NCBI GenBank assembly: GCA_017537105.1
Contig: JAFWBZ010000122.1
Location: 1-11,879, forward strand
Length of the DNA: 11,879 bases
Reading direction: 5' to 3'
From: Clostridia bacterium
GTDB taxonomy: Bacteria > Bacillota > Clostridia > Christensenellales > Aristaeellaceae
Part shown: piece after piece, positions 6,026 to 11,879 of the stretch
Layout of the letters: each line of letters starts with the position of its first letter
Position numbering within the stretch: the first letter of the stretch is position 1
Made by a program: the position numbers and the translations under genes
Notes under the pieces: model-generated
What the model saw: the letters and a program-made list of their open reading frames with translations, nothing else
Told to the model about the DNA's origin: nothing
Database searches by the model: none

Positions 6026-6397
6026 TCAATCCTCCGCATCCCAGGCCGTCGGGACGGGCACGCCCCGCAGGCCCGCATCATAGAGCAGCCCGCAGGCGCT
6101 GAAGGCCGTCAGCTTGGAGGTGATGACCACCAGGCCCTGTTCGTCGGCGTTGTCGAGTATGTCCTCCGTGGGGATCTTCCCCCGCACAAATACCAGACAC
6201 TTCAGGTCCAGCATCTCGCTCGTGCGCACGACATGCGGGTTTGTCAGTCCCGTGATCAAGACGGTCTTTTCGTCGACAAAGGCCAGTACGTCACTCATGA
6301 GGTCCGAGCAGCAGGCGGTATAGACCGGAGTATCCAGTTTCTCCGCTCCTCGCAGCACTTTGGCATTCAGAATGCTCACCATATCCGCAATGGTCAC
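6026..6397 (-). CDS. Small DRTGG-domain protein (first copy), first gene of the sensory module
   Basis: A 123-residue protein beginning VTIADMVSILNAKVL. The pattern TACCSDLMSDVLAF, VLITGLTNPHVVRTSEML, CLVFVRGK and VITSKLTAFSACGLL is shared with the second copy at 3857-4201. It has two adjacent cysteines (ACC) where the second copy has GYVC. Start choice: a GTG at 6406 is possible, but GAGGTGA (6403-6409) lies five bases before the GTG at 6397 and would overlap the first GTG, so I use 6397. It is the first gene after P1 with a leader of about 35 bases. Its function is unknown; a ligand-binding regulatory role is a guess from the domain. Confidence 0.82.
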   Translation of the reverse strand: MTIADMVSILNAKVLRGAEKLDTPVYTACCSDLMSDVLAFVDEKTVLITGLTNPHVVRTSEMLDLKCLVFVRGKIPTEDILDNADEQGLVVITSKLTAFSACGLLYDAGLRGVPVPTAWDAED

Positions 6398-6439
6398 GTG
6401 ATTCACCTCGATTGTATTGATAGCTACCTATATCGATTA

Positions 6440-6468
6440 ATTATATCATGAAGTTAACATTGAGTCAA
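6440..6468 (-). promoter_or_regulatory. Sigma-A promoter P1 for the sensory module
   Basis: On the minus strand, -35 TTGACT (6463-6468) and -10 TATAAT (6440-6445) are 17 bases apart, with TGA directly before the -10 (extended -10). The start point is expected near 6433. The spacing and extended -10 design are the same as in P2. The A+T-rich stretch stands out from the coding background and lies downstream of the rpe terminator, so this block should be transcribed independently of rpe. Confidence 0.88.
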
Positions 6469-6470
6469 TG
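6458..6470. promoter_or_regulatory. Palindrome covering the P1 -35 box
   Basis: CATTGA-G-TCAATG is a perfect 13-base palindrome centred on 6464. It contains the whole -35 hexamer, a position typical of a repressor operator. It does not match the Rex pattern, so P1 and P2 may answer to different regulators. The binding protein is unknown. Confidence 0.45.
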
Positions 6471-6474
6471 GTTT

Positions 6475-6512
6475 TTCCGCAATTCGTGGCTTTTTATACG
6501 CCTTTTGCGGAA
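6475..6512. repeat. Inverted repeat upstream of P1
   Basis: TTCCGCAA (6475-6482) and TTGCGGAA (6505-6512) are perfect 8-base arms separated by 22 bases, with a nested GGC...GCC pair inside. The element begins about 7 bases upstream of the -35 box. An activator site or an imperfect hairpin are both possible. There is no U-run after it on either strand, so it is not a standard terminator. Confidence 0.45.
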
Positions 6513-6603
6513 GAAACTGCAGAAAAAGGATACTTCATCGAAGTGGAGCGGTTTGGAGAACCCTCGGCGGACACGGGCGAGGGCTTCCCATTGCTCTCCG
6601 ATC

Positions 6604-6644
6604 AAAAACGCCGCTCCCTCCGCAGATTGCGGGCAGGGAGCGGC
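6604..6644 (-). terminator. Rho-independent terminator of the rlmN/prpC-rpe block
   Basis: A 10-base perfect stem pairs 6610-6619 with 6635-6644 (GCCGCTCCCT with AGGGAGCGGC). It is extended by a 5-base inner stem CCGCA/TGCGG closed by a three-base loop, with two unpaired bases on one side. On the minus strand it is followed at once by GTTTTTGAT. This is about 145 bases past the rpe stop. Confidence 0.9.
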
Positions 6645-6790
6645 ATCGCCTTCCGAAGTATTCTGCTGTCAATCCTCCACTGTGTGCGCATCTTCCGCGC
6701 TTCCTTTTGCGCTGTTTATGCCCGCCGCCTGCGCAGCCGGAGCTATGCCTCTGCAGAAAAGGCCTGCGGCATCGGGGTGTTGAAGCGGGA

Positions 6791-7453
6791 TCAGCCGCCG
6801 ATTTTCGCATATTGACCGCGGATGGTATCGATGAACGCCTTCGCATCCGGCGCGCCATAGAGGGCGCTTCCCGCCACCAGCATGGTGGCGCCGGCCTCCA
6901 TCAGCATGGGCGCGGTCTGGGTATTCACGCCGCCGTCCACCTCGATGATGGCATCGCAGCCTGCCTCGTCCAGCATGCGGCGGATTTCCGCAATCTTCCG
7001 GACGCAGCCCGGGATCAGCTTTTGCCCGCCGAAGCCGGGATTCACCGTCATGACCAGCGCCAGGTCAAAGTCGCCCATCACGTACCGGAGGCACTTCGGA
7101 GAGGTGGCCGGGTTCAGCGCCACGCCCGCCTTGCAGCCCGCGGCGCGGATCTGCTGCAGCGCCCGGTGCAGATGCACAGTGGCTTCGGCGTGCACGGTGA
7201 TGATCCTGCTGCCCGCCTTTGCGAACGCGTCGATGTACTTCTCGGGGTTGATGATCATCAGGTGGGCATCCACCGGCAGGGCGCACTTTGCCGCCGCCGC
7301 CGCGACGCCATAGCCGAAGGACATATTCGGGACGAAGCTGCCGTCCATCACGTCGAAGTGCAGCCAGTCCGCGCCCGCATCGGCCATGCGCTGGATCTCG
7401 TCGCCCAGCTTCAGGTAGTCCGCCGCCAGCAGCGACGGTGCGATTTTAATCAT
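6791..7453 (-). CDS. rpe: Ribulose-phosphate 3-epimerase
   Basis: A 220-residue TIM-barrel enzyme interconverting ribulose 5-phosphate and xylulose 5-phosphate in the cytosolic pentose phosphate pathway. All signature motifs are present: APSLLAADY at the N-terminus, WLHFDVMDGSFVPN with metal ligands H32 and D34, DAHLMI with H64, TVHAEA, VMTVNPGFGGQ (the flexible loop over the active site), EVDGGV with the catalytic Asp, and AGSALYG for phosphate binding. Length is normal. The ATG overlaps the rsgA stop by eight bases with GGAGGG six bases upstream, so translation is coupled. It is the last gene before the terminator. This position after rsgA is conserved in many Firmicutes. Confidence 0.98.
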   Translation of the reverse strand: MIKIAPSLLAADYLKLGDEIQRMADAGADWLHFDVMDGSFVPNMSFGYGVAAAAAKCALPVDAHLMIINPEKYIDAFAKAGSRIITVHAEATVHLHRALQQIRAAGCKAGVALNPATSPKCLRYVMGDFDLALVMTVNPGFGGQKLIPGCVRKIAEIRRMLDEAGCDAIIEVDGGVNTQTAPMLMEAGATMLVAGSALYGAPDAKAFIDTIRGQYAKIGG

Positions 7454-8324
7454 ATCGATCCCTCCATCTCTGTCTCATATCCTCCAGCACGGATTTGTAC
7501 CGTGCATGACGTTCTTCGTCAATCTGCCCCGCTTCCACCGCGTCCCGAACGGCGCACCGCGGCTCCAAGGCGTGGTAGCAGGGCTGGAAATAGCACTGTC
7601 CTTCGAAGGGGACAAACTCCGGATAGCTGTCCTTGATCTCCACGGGATCGAACACCTCCGTCTCCAGCAGGCTGAAGCCCGGCGTGTCCAGCACCATTCC
7701 CCCGCCCGGAACCGGAATGAGCTCGCAGGACCGGGTGGTGTTGCGTCCCCGATCGATCTTCTGGGACAGGTCCCCGGTCTCCAGTTCAAGCCCGTACAGC
7801 GCGTTGATCAGCGTGGACTTGCCCGCGCCGGACTGTCCCGCCAGGGCGTGGACGCGGCCCCGCAGCGCCGCGCGCAGCGCATCGATCCCCTCGCCGGTCA
7901 CCGCAGAGACCTTCATCGGCGACACCTCCGCGCCGCGATACTGCGCGAGAATCTCCTCGGAGCCGCCCTCGTCCATATCGCACTTTGTAATCACCAGCCG
8001 CACGCCGATCCGGGCGCGGCGGGCGTTGATCAGCAGCCGGTCCACCATCATCAGATCCGGCACCGGCGCCGCTGCAGAGGCTACGACCACCACGTCGTCA
8101 ATGTTCGCCACGGGCGGCCGCACGAGCTCGTTTCGACGCGGCAAGATCTGATGGATCCAGCCGTCCTCCTCCCCTTCCCCGGGGCTGATCTCCACGCGGT
8201 CCCCCACCTTGGGCTTCAGGCGCTCCCGGCGGATCTTCCGCTGTGCCCGCACCTGATGTACCCTGCCGTCCTCGTCCATGGCGTAATAGAAGCCGCCAAT
8301 GCCCTTCAAAATGACTGCCTGCAT
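7446..8324 (-). CDS. rsgA: Ribosome small-subunit-dependent GTPase RsgA
   Basis: A 292-residue circularly permuted GTPase that checks late 30S subunit maturation. It has an N-terminal OB-fold (about 1-70) and a G domain in permuted order: G4 as TKCD (113-116), G5 SAVTGEG (140-146), G1 P-loop GQSGAGKST (163-171), G2/switch region with RGRNTTR (192-198), then G3 DTPG (213-216). The C-terminal zinc domain has C244, C249, H251 and C257 (C-x4-C-x-H-x5-C). G4 has Thr in place of the Asn of NKxD, which I believe is common in this family. The ATG has AGAGGG at good spacing and lies 15 bases after the prkC stop. Neighbouring PrkC homologues are reported to phosphorylate this GTPase in other Firmicutes, which fits co-expression. 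Confidence 0.97.
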   Translation of the reverse strand: MQAVILKGIGGFYYAMDEDGRVHQVRAQRKIRRERLKPKVGDRVEISPGEGEEDGWIHQILPRRNELVRPPVANIDDVVVVASAAAPVPDLMMVDRLLINARRARIGVRLVITKCDMDEGGSEEILAQYRGAEVSPMKVSAVTGEGIDALRAALRGRVHALAGQSGAGKSTLINALYGLELETGDLSQKIDRGRNTTRSCELIPVPGGGMVLDTPGFSLLETEVFDPVEIKDSYPEFVPFEGQCYFQPCYHALEPRCAVRDAVEAGQIDEERHARYKSVLEDMRQRWRDRYD

Positions 8325-8339
8325 CCGCTTCCCTCTGCG

Positions 8340-10178
8340 CTACTCAAATGTGATGTTCTGCTCGTCCATCAACACGCCATCCATGCTGATGTCCACCGCG
8401 TGCACCCCGGGCTCGCTGGAGGACAGGGCGATGCGGTAGGTGCCGGTGTTCAGCACGCCCTGGTAGACCTCCTGCACCTCGCCCGTGGACAGCCGGATCT
8501 GCACGCGCACCTGCGTGCCGTTCAGCGGCACCACCACCGACAGCTTCGACGCCGGGTAGTACACCGGCTGCTGGGCCTGGTTGATGGTCAGATCCACCGA
8601 GGTGCCCGCCAGCACCTGCGAGTTGGCCGCCACGCTCTGCGCGATGACGATCCCGGCTTTGGCGTCGGCGGAGTAGCCCTCCGAGATGTTGCCCACGGCC
8701 AGTCCCTCGGCGTTCAGAAGCGCCCGCGCGCTCTCCAGGCTGCGCCCGGTCAGCAGTGGCATGATGATGCGCTGCCCGCTGACCACCAGCAGCACCGGAG
8801 TGTCCTTGCTCTGCGTGCCGATGTCCGGCTCGACGGCCACGATGGTCCCCGCCGGATTGTCGGACTGCACGTACTCGACCTCGATGGATTCCACGCCCTG
8901 AGCCGTCAGCGCCTCCACCGCGCCGTCCACCTTCGCGCCCAGGTAGTCCTCCATGTAATACCACTGGGAGCCGAGGCTGACGGTCACCGTCACCGGCGTG
9001 GCGTACTTCACGCGAACCCCGGCGCGATGGCTCTGGGCCATCACGACGCCCTCCTCGAATTCCTCGCTGTAGCTGTACTCCACCTCGGTTGTGGCGTTCA
9101 GATTCTCCAGCCGATCCAGCGCCAGCATCTGCTCCTGCCCCAACACATTGGGCATGCTGTAGGTGTTGATGATCTTCAGGATGAACCACACCGTGAAGGC
9201 CACCAGCGCCGCGGTGATCAGCGCCGCGACCGCCGTGATCGTGCGCTGCAGGCGCTTGCGATCCCGCGCGCGCTTCCGCCTGCGGGCCTCGCGCTCCTTT
9301 TCGATCTCCTCCGGCGCCTTTGGATACTTGACGAAGCCGCCCTCGGGATGGGTGATGGTCTTGCGCAGATCCGCGGCCATCTCCGCCGCGGTCTGGTAGC
9401 GCTTGGTGGCGTCCTTGCACAGCGCTCGCATGACCACCTCGTCCAGCGCTTTGGAGATGTTTGCCCGGTGCTCCCGCATGGACTTCGGCGCTTCGTGCAC
9501 GTGCTTGAGCGCCACGGAGACGCTGGTCTCGCCATCGAAGGGCACCTGTCCGGTGAGCATCTCATACATGACCACGCCCACGGAGTAGAGGTCGCTCTTC
9601 TCATCGGCCACCTCGCCCCGGGCCTGCTCGGGGGAGAAGTAGTGCACGCTGCCCAGCGCGGAAATGCCCTGACCGTCGCTGTCCACCCGGGTGGTCTGGG
9701 CGGCCTTCAGCCGGGCGATGCCGAAGTCGGCCACCTTGACGTGCCCGTCCGCATCCACCAGGATGTTCTGGGGCTTGATGTCCCGGTGCACGATGCCGTT
9801 CCGGTGGGCGTGATCCACCGCCGCCAGGATCCGGATGGTCATGCGGATGGCCGTGTCCGGATTGAGGAAGCCCTGCTGGCGAATCATGTCCTTCAGCGTC
9901 TGCCCGTCGACATATTCCATCACGATGTAGCGCAGGTCCCCGTCCGTGCCCACGTCCAACATGTTCACGATGTTCTCGTGGGACACCTTCGAGGCGGCCT
10001 CGGCCTCCCGGCTGAAGCGGCGCACGAACTCCTCGTCCGACTCGAACTCCGGGCGAAGCACCTTGATGGCGACGATTCGGTTTTTCTTCTTGTCAAAGGC
10101 GCGGTAGACGACGGCCATGCCGCCCGTTCCGACGATGGCTTGGATGACATACCGGCCCGAAATGACCCGGCCGATCAT
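8340..10178 (-). CDS. prkC: PASTA-domain Ser/Thr protein kinase (PrkC/Stk1 family)
   Basis: A 612-residue membrane kinase sensing peptidoglycan or lipid II-like muropeptides. The cytoplasmic kinase domain has the Gly loop GTGGMAVVY (17-25), catalytic K39, HRDIKPQN (D133), DFG (151-153) and GSVHYFSPEQA in the activation segment. A strongly basic juxtamembrane stretch (about 292-312) precedes one membrane helix (about 314-337). The outside part has three PASTA repeats (about 341-405, 407-475, 476-545) and a C-terminal segment of about 65 residues (YYPASKLSVVVPLNG to NITFE) that looks beta-rich and is not a PASTA repeat. The ATG overlaps the prpC stop by one base (TGATG), with AGGAGG ten bases upstream, so kinase and phosphatase are coupled. 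Confidence 0.97.
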   Translation of the reverse strand: MIGRVISGRYVIQAIVGTGGMAVVYRAFDKKKNRIVAIKVLRPEFESDEEFVRRFSREAEAASKVSHENIVNMLDVGTDGDLRYIVMEYVDGQTLKDMIRQQGFLNPDTAIRMTIRILAAVDHAHRNGIVHRDIKPQNILVDADGHVKVADFGIARLKAAQTTRVDSDGQGISALGSVHYFSPEQARGEVADEKSDLYSVGVVMYEMLTGQVPFDGETSVSVALKHVHEAPKSMREHRANISKALDEVVMRALCKDATKRYQTAAEMAADLRKTITHPEGGFVKYPKAPEEIEKEREARRRKRARDRKRLQRTITAVAALITAALVAFTVWFILKIINTYSMPNVLGQEQMLALDRLENLNATTEVEYSYSEEFEEGVVMAQSHRAGVRVKYATPVTVTVSLGSQWYYMEDYLGAKVDGAVEALTAQGVESIEVEYVQSDNPAGTIVAVEPDIGTQSKDTPVLLVVSGQRIIMPLLTGRSLESARALLNAEGLAVGNISEGYSADAKAGIVIAQSVAANSQVLAGTSVDLTINQAQQPVYYPASKLSVVVPLNGTQVRVQIRLSTGEVQEVYQGVLNTGTYRIALSSSEPGVHAVDISMDGVLMDEQNITFE

Positions 10179-10900
10179 CAGTCATCTGCCTCCTCGCAAA
10201 CGGCATACATCGCCGTGATGTTGTCCTGTCCGCCGTCCTCCAGCGCGCTGCCCACCAGCTGGCGCAGCTTGTCCTCCCACTCGCTTTCAGAGAGGCTGAT
10301 GTTCAGGATCTCCCGGTCCGGCACGTGATTGGTCAGGCCGTCGGTGCAGAGGAAGAACACGTCGCCGGGCTTGAGGCCCACCTGCATCATGTCCACCTCC
10401 ACGCGGTCGTCGGTGCCCAGCGCGCGGGTGATGATATTGCGCTTGGGGTGCACGCGCGCCTCGCGCACGGTGATCAGGCCCTTCAGCACCATCTCCTCCA
10501 CCAGCGTGTGGTCCATGGTGATCTGCATGAGCGTGCCGTGGCGGATCAGGTAGACGCGGGAATCCCCCACGTGCGCGATGAAGGCGTTGCTCCCGTTCAC
10601 GGCCAGTGCGGAGAAGGTCGTGCCCATGCCGCTGACCTGCTCGGATTCCCGGGAGGCTTCGTAGATGGCGTCGTTGGCGCGCACCACTGAGGCGCGCAGG
10701 GCCTCCGCGGTGACGACCTCGACATCGCGCATGTAATCGGAGAACACCTTGATGGCCATCGCGCTGGCGACCTCGCCCGCGTTGTGCCCGCCCATGCCGT
10801 CCGCGACGGCGCAGAAATGCTCGCCCGTCTCCGGCAGATAAAAGGCGTCCTCGTTGATCGGCCTGACCCTGCCGACATCTGTCATGGAATAAACCTTCAT
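10178..10900 (-). CDS. prpC: PP2C-family Ser/Thr protein phosphatase (PrpC/Stp)
   Basis: A 240-residue soluble metal-dependent phosphatase that reverses phosphorylation by the adjacent PASTA kinase. PP2C motifs in order: DVGRVRPINEDAF (8-20), AVADGMGGHNAGEVAS (D34 and G35 bind metal), GMGTTFSAL, HVGDSRVYLI, a RNIITRALG segment, LCTDGLTN and GGQDNIT. Length is typical. Start choice: a GTG at 10915 is in frame but lies within the ribosome site, whereas GGAGG is eight bases before the ATG at 10900, so 10900 is used. It ends in a one-base stop/start overlap with prkC. Confidence 0.97.
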   Translation of the reverse strand: MKVYSMTDVGRVRPINEDAFYLPETGEHFCAVADGMGGHNAGEVASAMAIKVFSDYMRDVEVVTAEALRASVVRANDAIYEASRESEQVSGMGTTFSALAVNGSNAFIAHVGDSRVYLIRHGTLMQITMDHTLVEEMVLKGLITVREARVHPKRNIITRALGTDDRVEVDMMQVGLKPGDVFFLCTDGLTNHVPDREILNISLSESEWEDKLRQLVGSALEDGGQDNITAMYAVCEEADD

Positions 10901-11004
10901 GCGCGTAACCTCCACGTCTCGAATGGATAAGTCGTTCCTCCGGAGCGCCGGCTCCCCGGCAGCCCCGCACGCCGATACTGTGTGTTCCCGGGCCTTGCCA
11001 CCCG
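10901..11004. other. Spacer between rlmN and prpC
   Basis: This 104-base gap has no visible promoter. It holds the prpC ribosome site and a small G+C hairpin (GGAGC-CGGC-GCTCC on the minus strand) with no U-tract, so it is not a convincing terminator. rlmN and prpC are probably co-transcribed. Confidence 0.5.
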
Positions 11005-11879
11005 CTATTCCCCGCGCCCTTCCAGCACCTTCCTGCGCAGCTGGCCGCAGGCGCCCTCAATGTCGGCGCCCATCTCCCGCCGCACGGTGGCGGAGATGTT
11101 TCTCGACTGAAGCCGCTTCAGGAATGCCTCGACGGCCTGCTTCGACGGCGCGCGCAGGTTGCGCTCCTTCACGTCGTTCAGTGGAATCAGATTCACGTGG
11201 CACTGCAGGCCGCGGAGTCTGCGTGCCAGCTCGTCCGCGTAGCGGGTCTCCGCGTTCACGTCCCGGATCAGCGCGTATTCGAAGATCACGCGCCGCCCGG
11301 TCTTCTCGACGTAGTTCCGGCACGCCGCGATGACGCTGTCATACGGATAGGCGTTGGCAACCGGCATGATCTGCCGGCGGATCTCGTCGTTGGGCGCGTG
11401 CAGCGAGAGCGAGAGCGTCACCGGCAGGCCCTCCTCCGCAAAGTCGAGCATCCTCGGCACCAGCCCGCAGGTGGACAGGGAAATGTTGCGAAGCGACAGG
11501 TTCAGTCCGTCCGGATCGTTGACCAGGCGCAGGAACTTGACCACGTTGTCGTAGTTGTCCAGCGGCTCGCCCGAGCCCATCAGCACGATGTTGTGCACGC
11601 GCCGCTCCGCATCCTCAGCGCGGATGTGGCGGTTCACCGCCGCCACCTGGCCCAGGATCTCCCCCGGCGTCAGGTTGCGCACCCGGCCGTCCAGCGTGGA
11701 GGCGCAGAACGCGCAGCCCATGCGGCAGCCCACCTGCGTGGACACGCACAGCGTGTCGCCGTGGTGATAGCGCATCACCACGCCCTCGATCAGGTTGCCG
11801 TCCGTCAGCGCGTAGAGAAACTTCTCCGTGCCGTCCAGCTTCGAGGGGTAGCTCTCCCGAATCTCAACGGGGTTTGCCA
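11005..11879 (-). CDS. rlmN: Dual-specificity 23S rRNA/tRNA methyltransferase RlmN, 5' end missing
   Basis: A radical-SAM enzyme that methylates C2 of A2503 in 23S rRNA and A37 in some tRNAs. About 291 codons are in the window, running off the right edge, so roughly the first 50-60 residues are missing. The coding frame continues upstream of the first in-frame GTG (11781), reading PVEIRESYPSKLDGTEKFLY and then ALTDGNLIEGVVMRY, as expected for the family. The 4Fe-4S/SAM motif is CRMGCAFC in STQVGCRMGCAFCASTLDG. It also has LMGSGEPLDNYDNV (family GMGEP with Ser for Met) and REMGADIEGACGQL near the C-terminus, holding the second catalytic Cys used for methyl transfer. RlmN upstream of prpC-prkC is a conserved Firmicute order. 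Confidence 0.96.
   Translation of the reverse strand, partial: ANPVEIRESYPSKLDGTEKFLYALTDGNLIEGVVMRYHHGDTLCVSTQVGCRMGCAFCASTLDGRVRNLTPGEILGQVAAVNRHIRAEDAERRVHNIVLMGSGEPLDNYDNVVKFLRLVNDPDGLNLSLRNISLSTCGLVPRMLDFAEEGLPVTLSLSLHAPNDEIRRQIMPVANAYPYDSVIAACRNYVEKTGRRVIFEYALIRDVNAETRYADELARRLRGLQCHVNLIPLNDVKERNLRAPSKQAVEAFLKRLQSRNISATVRREMGADIEGACGQLRRKVLEGRGE

Larger units (their letters stand above)
6407..6790. other. Non-coding region between rpe and the sensory module
   Basis: About 380 bases without a credible gene. From the rpe end it holds about 145 bases of rpe 3' untranslated sequence, the terminator at 6604-6644, about 90 bases with no recognisable element, the inverted repeat at 6475-6512, promoter P1 and the leader of the first DRTGG gene. 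Open frames here on both strands lack family resemblance. Confidence 0.8.

Noticed and set aside
6604..6692. Possible 29-codon basic peptide on the minus strand after rpe (starting MRTQWRIDSR), with a GGAAG-like ribosome site
   Set aside because: It ends inside the terminator hairpin, which explains its Arg-rich end. It does not resemble SpoVM, the small protein often found near this locus in Firmicutes.
6448..6815. Plus-strand open frames in the rpe downstream gap
   Set aside because: No recognisable domain, no good ribosome site or promoter on that strand, and they run through the terminator stem.
7506..10328. 940-codon plus-strand open frame opposite rsgA and prkC
   Set aside because: Same antisense effect. 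It crosses three solid minus-strand genes, has no ribosome site and is a low-complexity His/Leu/Asp/Arg translation.

Overview
The window is a continuous run of co-directional genes, all on the minus strand, from an anaerobic, fermentative Bacillota (class Clostridia) with a high G+C genome. Two things point there. The upstream block rlmN-prpC-prkC-rsgA-rpe is the classic Firmicute arrangement that includes a PASTA-domain Ser/Thr kinase. The downstream block encodes an NADH-dependent, electron-bifurcating type [FeFe] hydrogenase. Promoters are A+T-rich sigma-A types and ribosome sites are strong GGAGG types. I cannot name a genus from the sequence.

Read in the direction of transcription (high to low coordinates): (1) 11879-6791 holds rlmN (5' end cut by the window edge), prpC, prkC, rsgA and rpe, the last four closely spaced or overlapping. 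The block is closed by a clear Rho-independent terminator at 6604-6644. (2) About 160 bases of non-coding DNA then lead to a near-consensus promoter (P1, 6440-6468), with palindromes over and upstream of its -35 box. (3) P1 reads a five-gene module at 6397-3141: a small DRTGG-domain protein, an RsbW-like GHKL ATPase, a HydS-like protein with degenerate H-cluster motifs, a second DRTGG protein and a PHP-domain phosphoesterase. (4) A second near-consensus promoter (P2, 3088-3116) has a Rex-like operator over its -35 box and reads the structural genes: hydC (NuoE-like), a GHKL ATPase, hydD (thioredoxin-like 2Fe-2S type) and hydB (NuoF-like, 3' end cut at base 1). hydA, the catalytic subunit, is expected just beyond base 1. 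The order hydC-ATPase-hydD-hydB matches my recollection of the Acetobacterium woodii hydCEDBA cluster.

The working model is that HydABC(D) couples NADH and reduced ferredoxin to H2. A Rex-type NADH/NAD+ sensor would control P2. The module from P1 looks like a sensing and signalling unit for H2 or redox state: a hydrogenase-like protein that keeps its H-cluster ligands but lacks the proton-transfer cysteine, with ATPase, DRTGG and PHP partners. The signalling chemistry of that module is not known to me and is the most interesting part of the window. No mobile elements, tRNA, rRNA, CRISPR or obvious transferred DNA were seen.
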